Source: an uncultured Oscillospiraceae bacterium (GTDB lineage Bacteria > Bacillota_A > Clostridia > Oscillospirales > Acutalibacteraceae). Taken from it: a stretch of 14,881 bases of DNA. The position numbers were made by a program, and so were the translations under genes. Each line of letters opens with the position of its first letter. Positions within the stretch are counted from its first letter, which is position 1. The notes beneath the pieces were generated by a model. It saw only the letters and a program-made list of their open reading frames with translations, was not told where the DNA came from and searched no databases. The stretch spans positions 1-14,881 of the forward strand of contig CAJUTL010000051.1 in the NCBI GenBank assembly GCA_910589395.1. The letters run 5' to 3'. Of this stretch, positions 14,771 through 14,881 are shown in pieces.

Positions 14771-14881
14771 TCCCCTTATTTATAGAGGGGAAATAGACTG
14801 CTTCGCAGTCTGCGGGGACCGCCGAGCGGTGAGCGCGTCCCGGTGGGGGGAAGGTCTCCAGTGGAGAACTCAGCTGTCGCT
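14771..14881. repeat. Dispersed palindromic repeat, cut by window end
   Basis: Four short hairpins follow in series: TCCCCT/AGGGGA (14771-14791), AGACTGC/GCAGTCT around TTC (14795-14811), ACCGC/GCGGT around CGA (14818-14830) and TCTCC/GGAGA around AGT (14855-14867). No ORF runs through it. The style (AGGGGA, GCAGTC, GGTGGGGGG) is that of intergenic repeats common in clostridial genomes. It continues past the window, so its full size is unknown. Confidence 0.5.

Noticed and set aside
14701..14881. CRISPR array
   Set aside because: Only two adjacent 18-base units with mismatches and no spacers; the rest is a series of different small hairpins.

Overview
The window reads as chromosome of an anaerobic, fermentative Clostridia bacterium. 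A member of the Oscillospirales/Ruminococcaceae-type gut or fermenter lineages is my best guess, from gene content and style only. The evidence is a Rex/AdhE ethanol module, oxygen-sensitive [FeFe] hydrogenases, moderately GC-rich genes with strong GGAGG-type ribosome binding sites, occasional GTG and TTG starts, and short dispersed palindromic repeats in the spacers. No phage, plasmid, transposase, CRISPR, rRNA or tRNA features were seen.

Layout. Positions 1-802 hold no convincing gene: a small inverted-repeat element (29-143), an AT-rich stretch with hairpins, a sigma-A-like promoter with a near-consensus Rex operator over its -10 box (510-546), and a second repeat-like segment (about 561-785) between that promoter and rex. 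Next come ten same-strand genes: rex, adhE, an APH-fold kinase, a small thioredoxin-like [2Fe-2S] protein, a PAS-containing sensory-type [FeFe] hydrogenase (HydS-like), a SpoIIE/PP2C phosphatase overlapping it by 11 nt, a group-B-like [FeFe] hydrogenase, then (behind its own promoter) a zinc alcohol dehydrogenase and a GNAT acetyltransferase. A 28-bp perfect inverted repeat at 11209-11268 looks like a bidirectional terminator against the convergent PAP2 phosphatase gene on the minus strand. A P2-type calcium-ATPase-like gene diverges from PAP2 and runs to 14634. The last 247 bases hold short repeats and no gene.

How the genes fit together. Rex senses NADH/NAD+. AdhE consumes NADH to make ethanol from acetyl-CoA. 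The hydrogenase disposes of electrons as H2. The HydS-like protein with its phosphatase has the architecture expected of a hydrogen/redox sensing pathway. Tight spacing from rex to the hydrogenase, with the only good promoter before rex and a possible terminator after the hydrogenase, suggests a roughly 9-kb Rex-controlled unit joining the two main electron sinks. This is inference; the 105-nt gap with a strong hairpin before hydS could split it.

The most interesting parts are this coupling, the APH-fold kinase between the ethanol and hydrogen genes, the uncharacterised C-terminal half of the phosphatase, and the apparent insertion of a repeat between the Rex operator plus an orphan ribosome binding site and the rex start codon.
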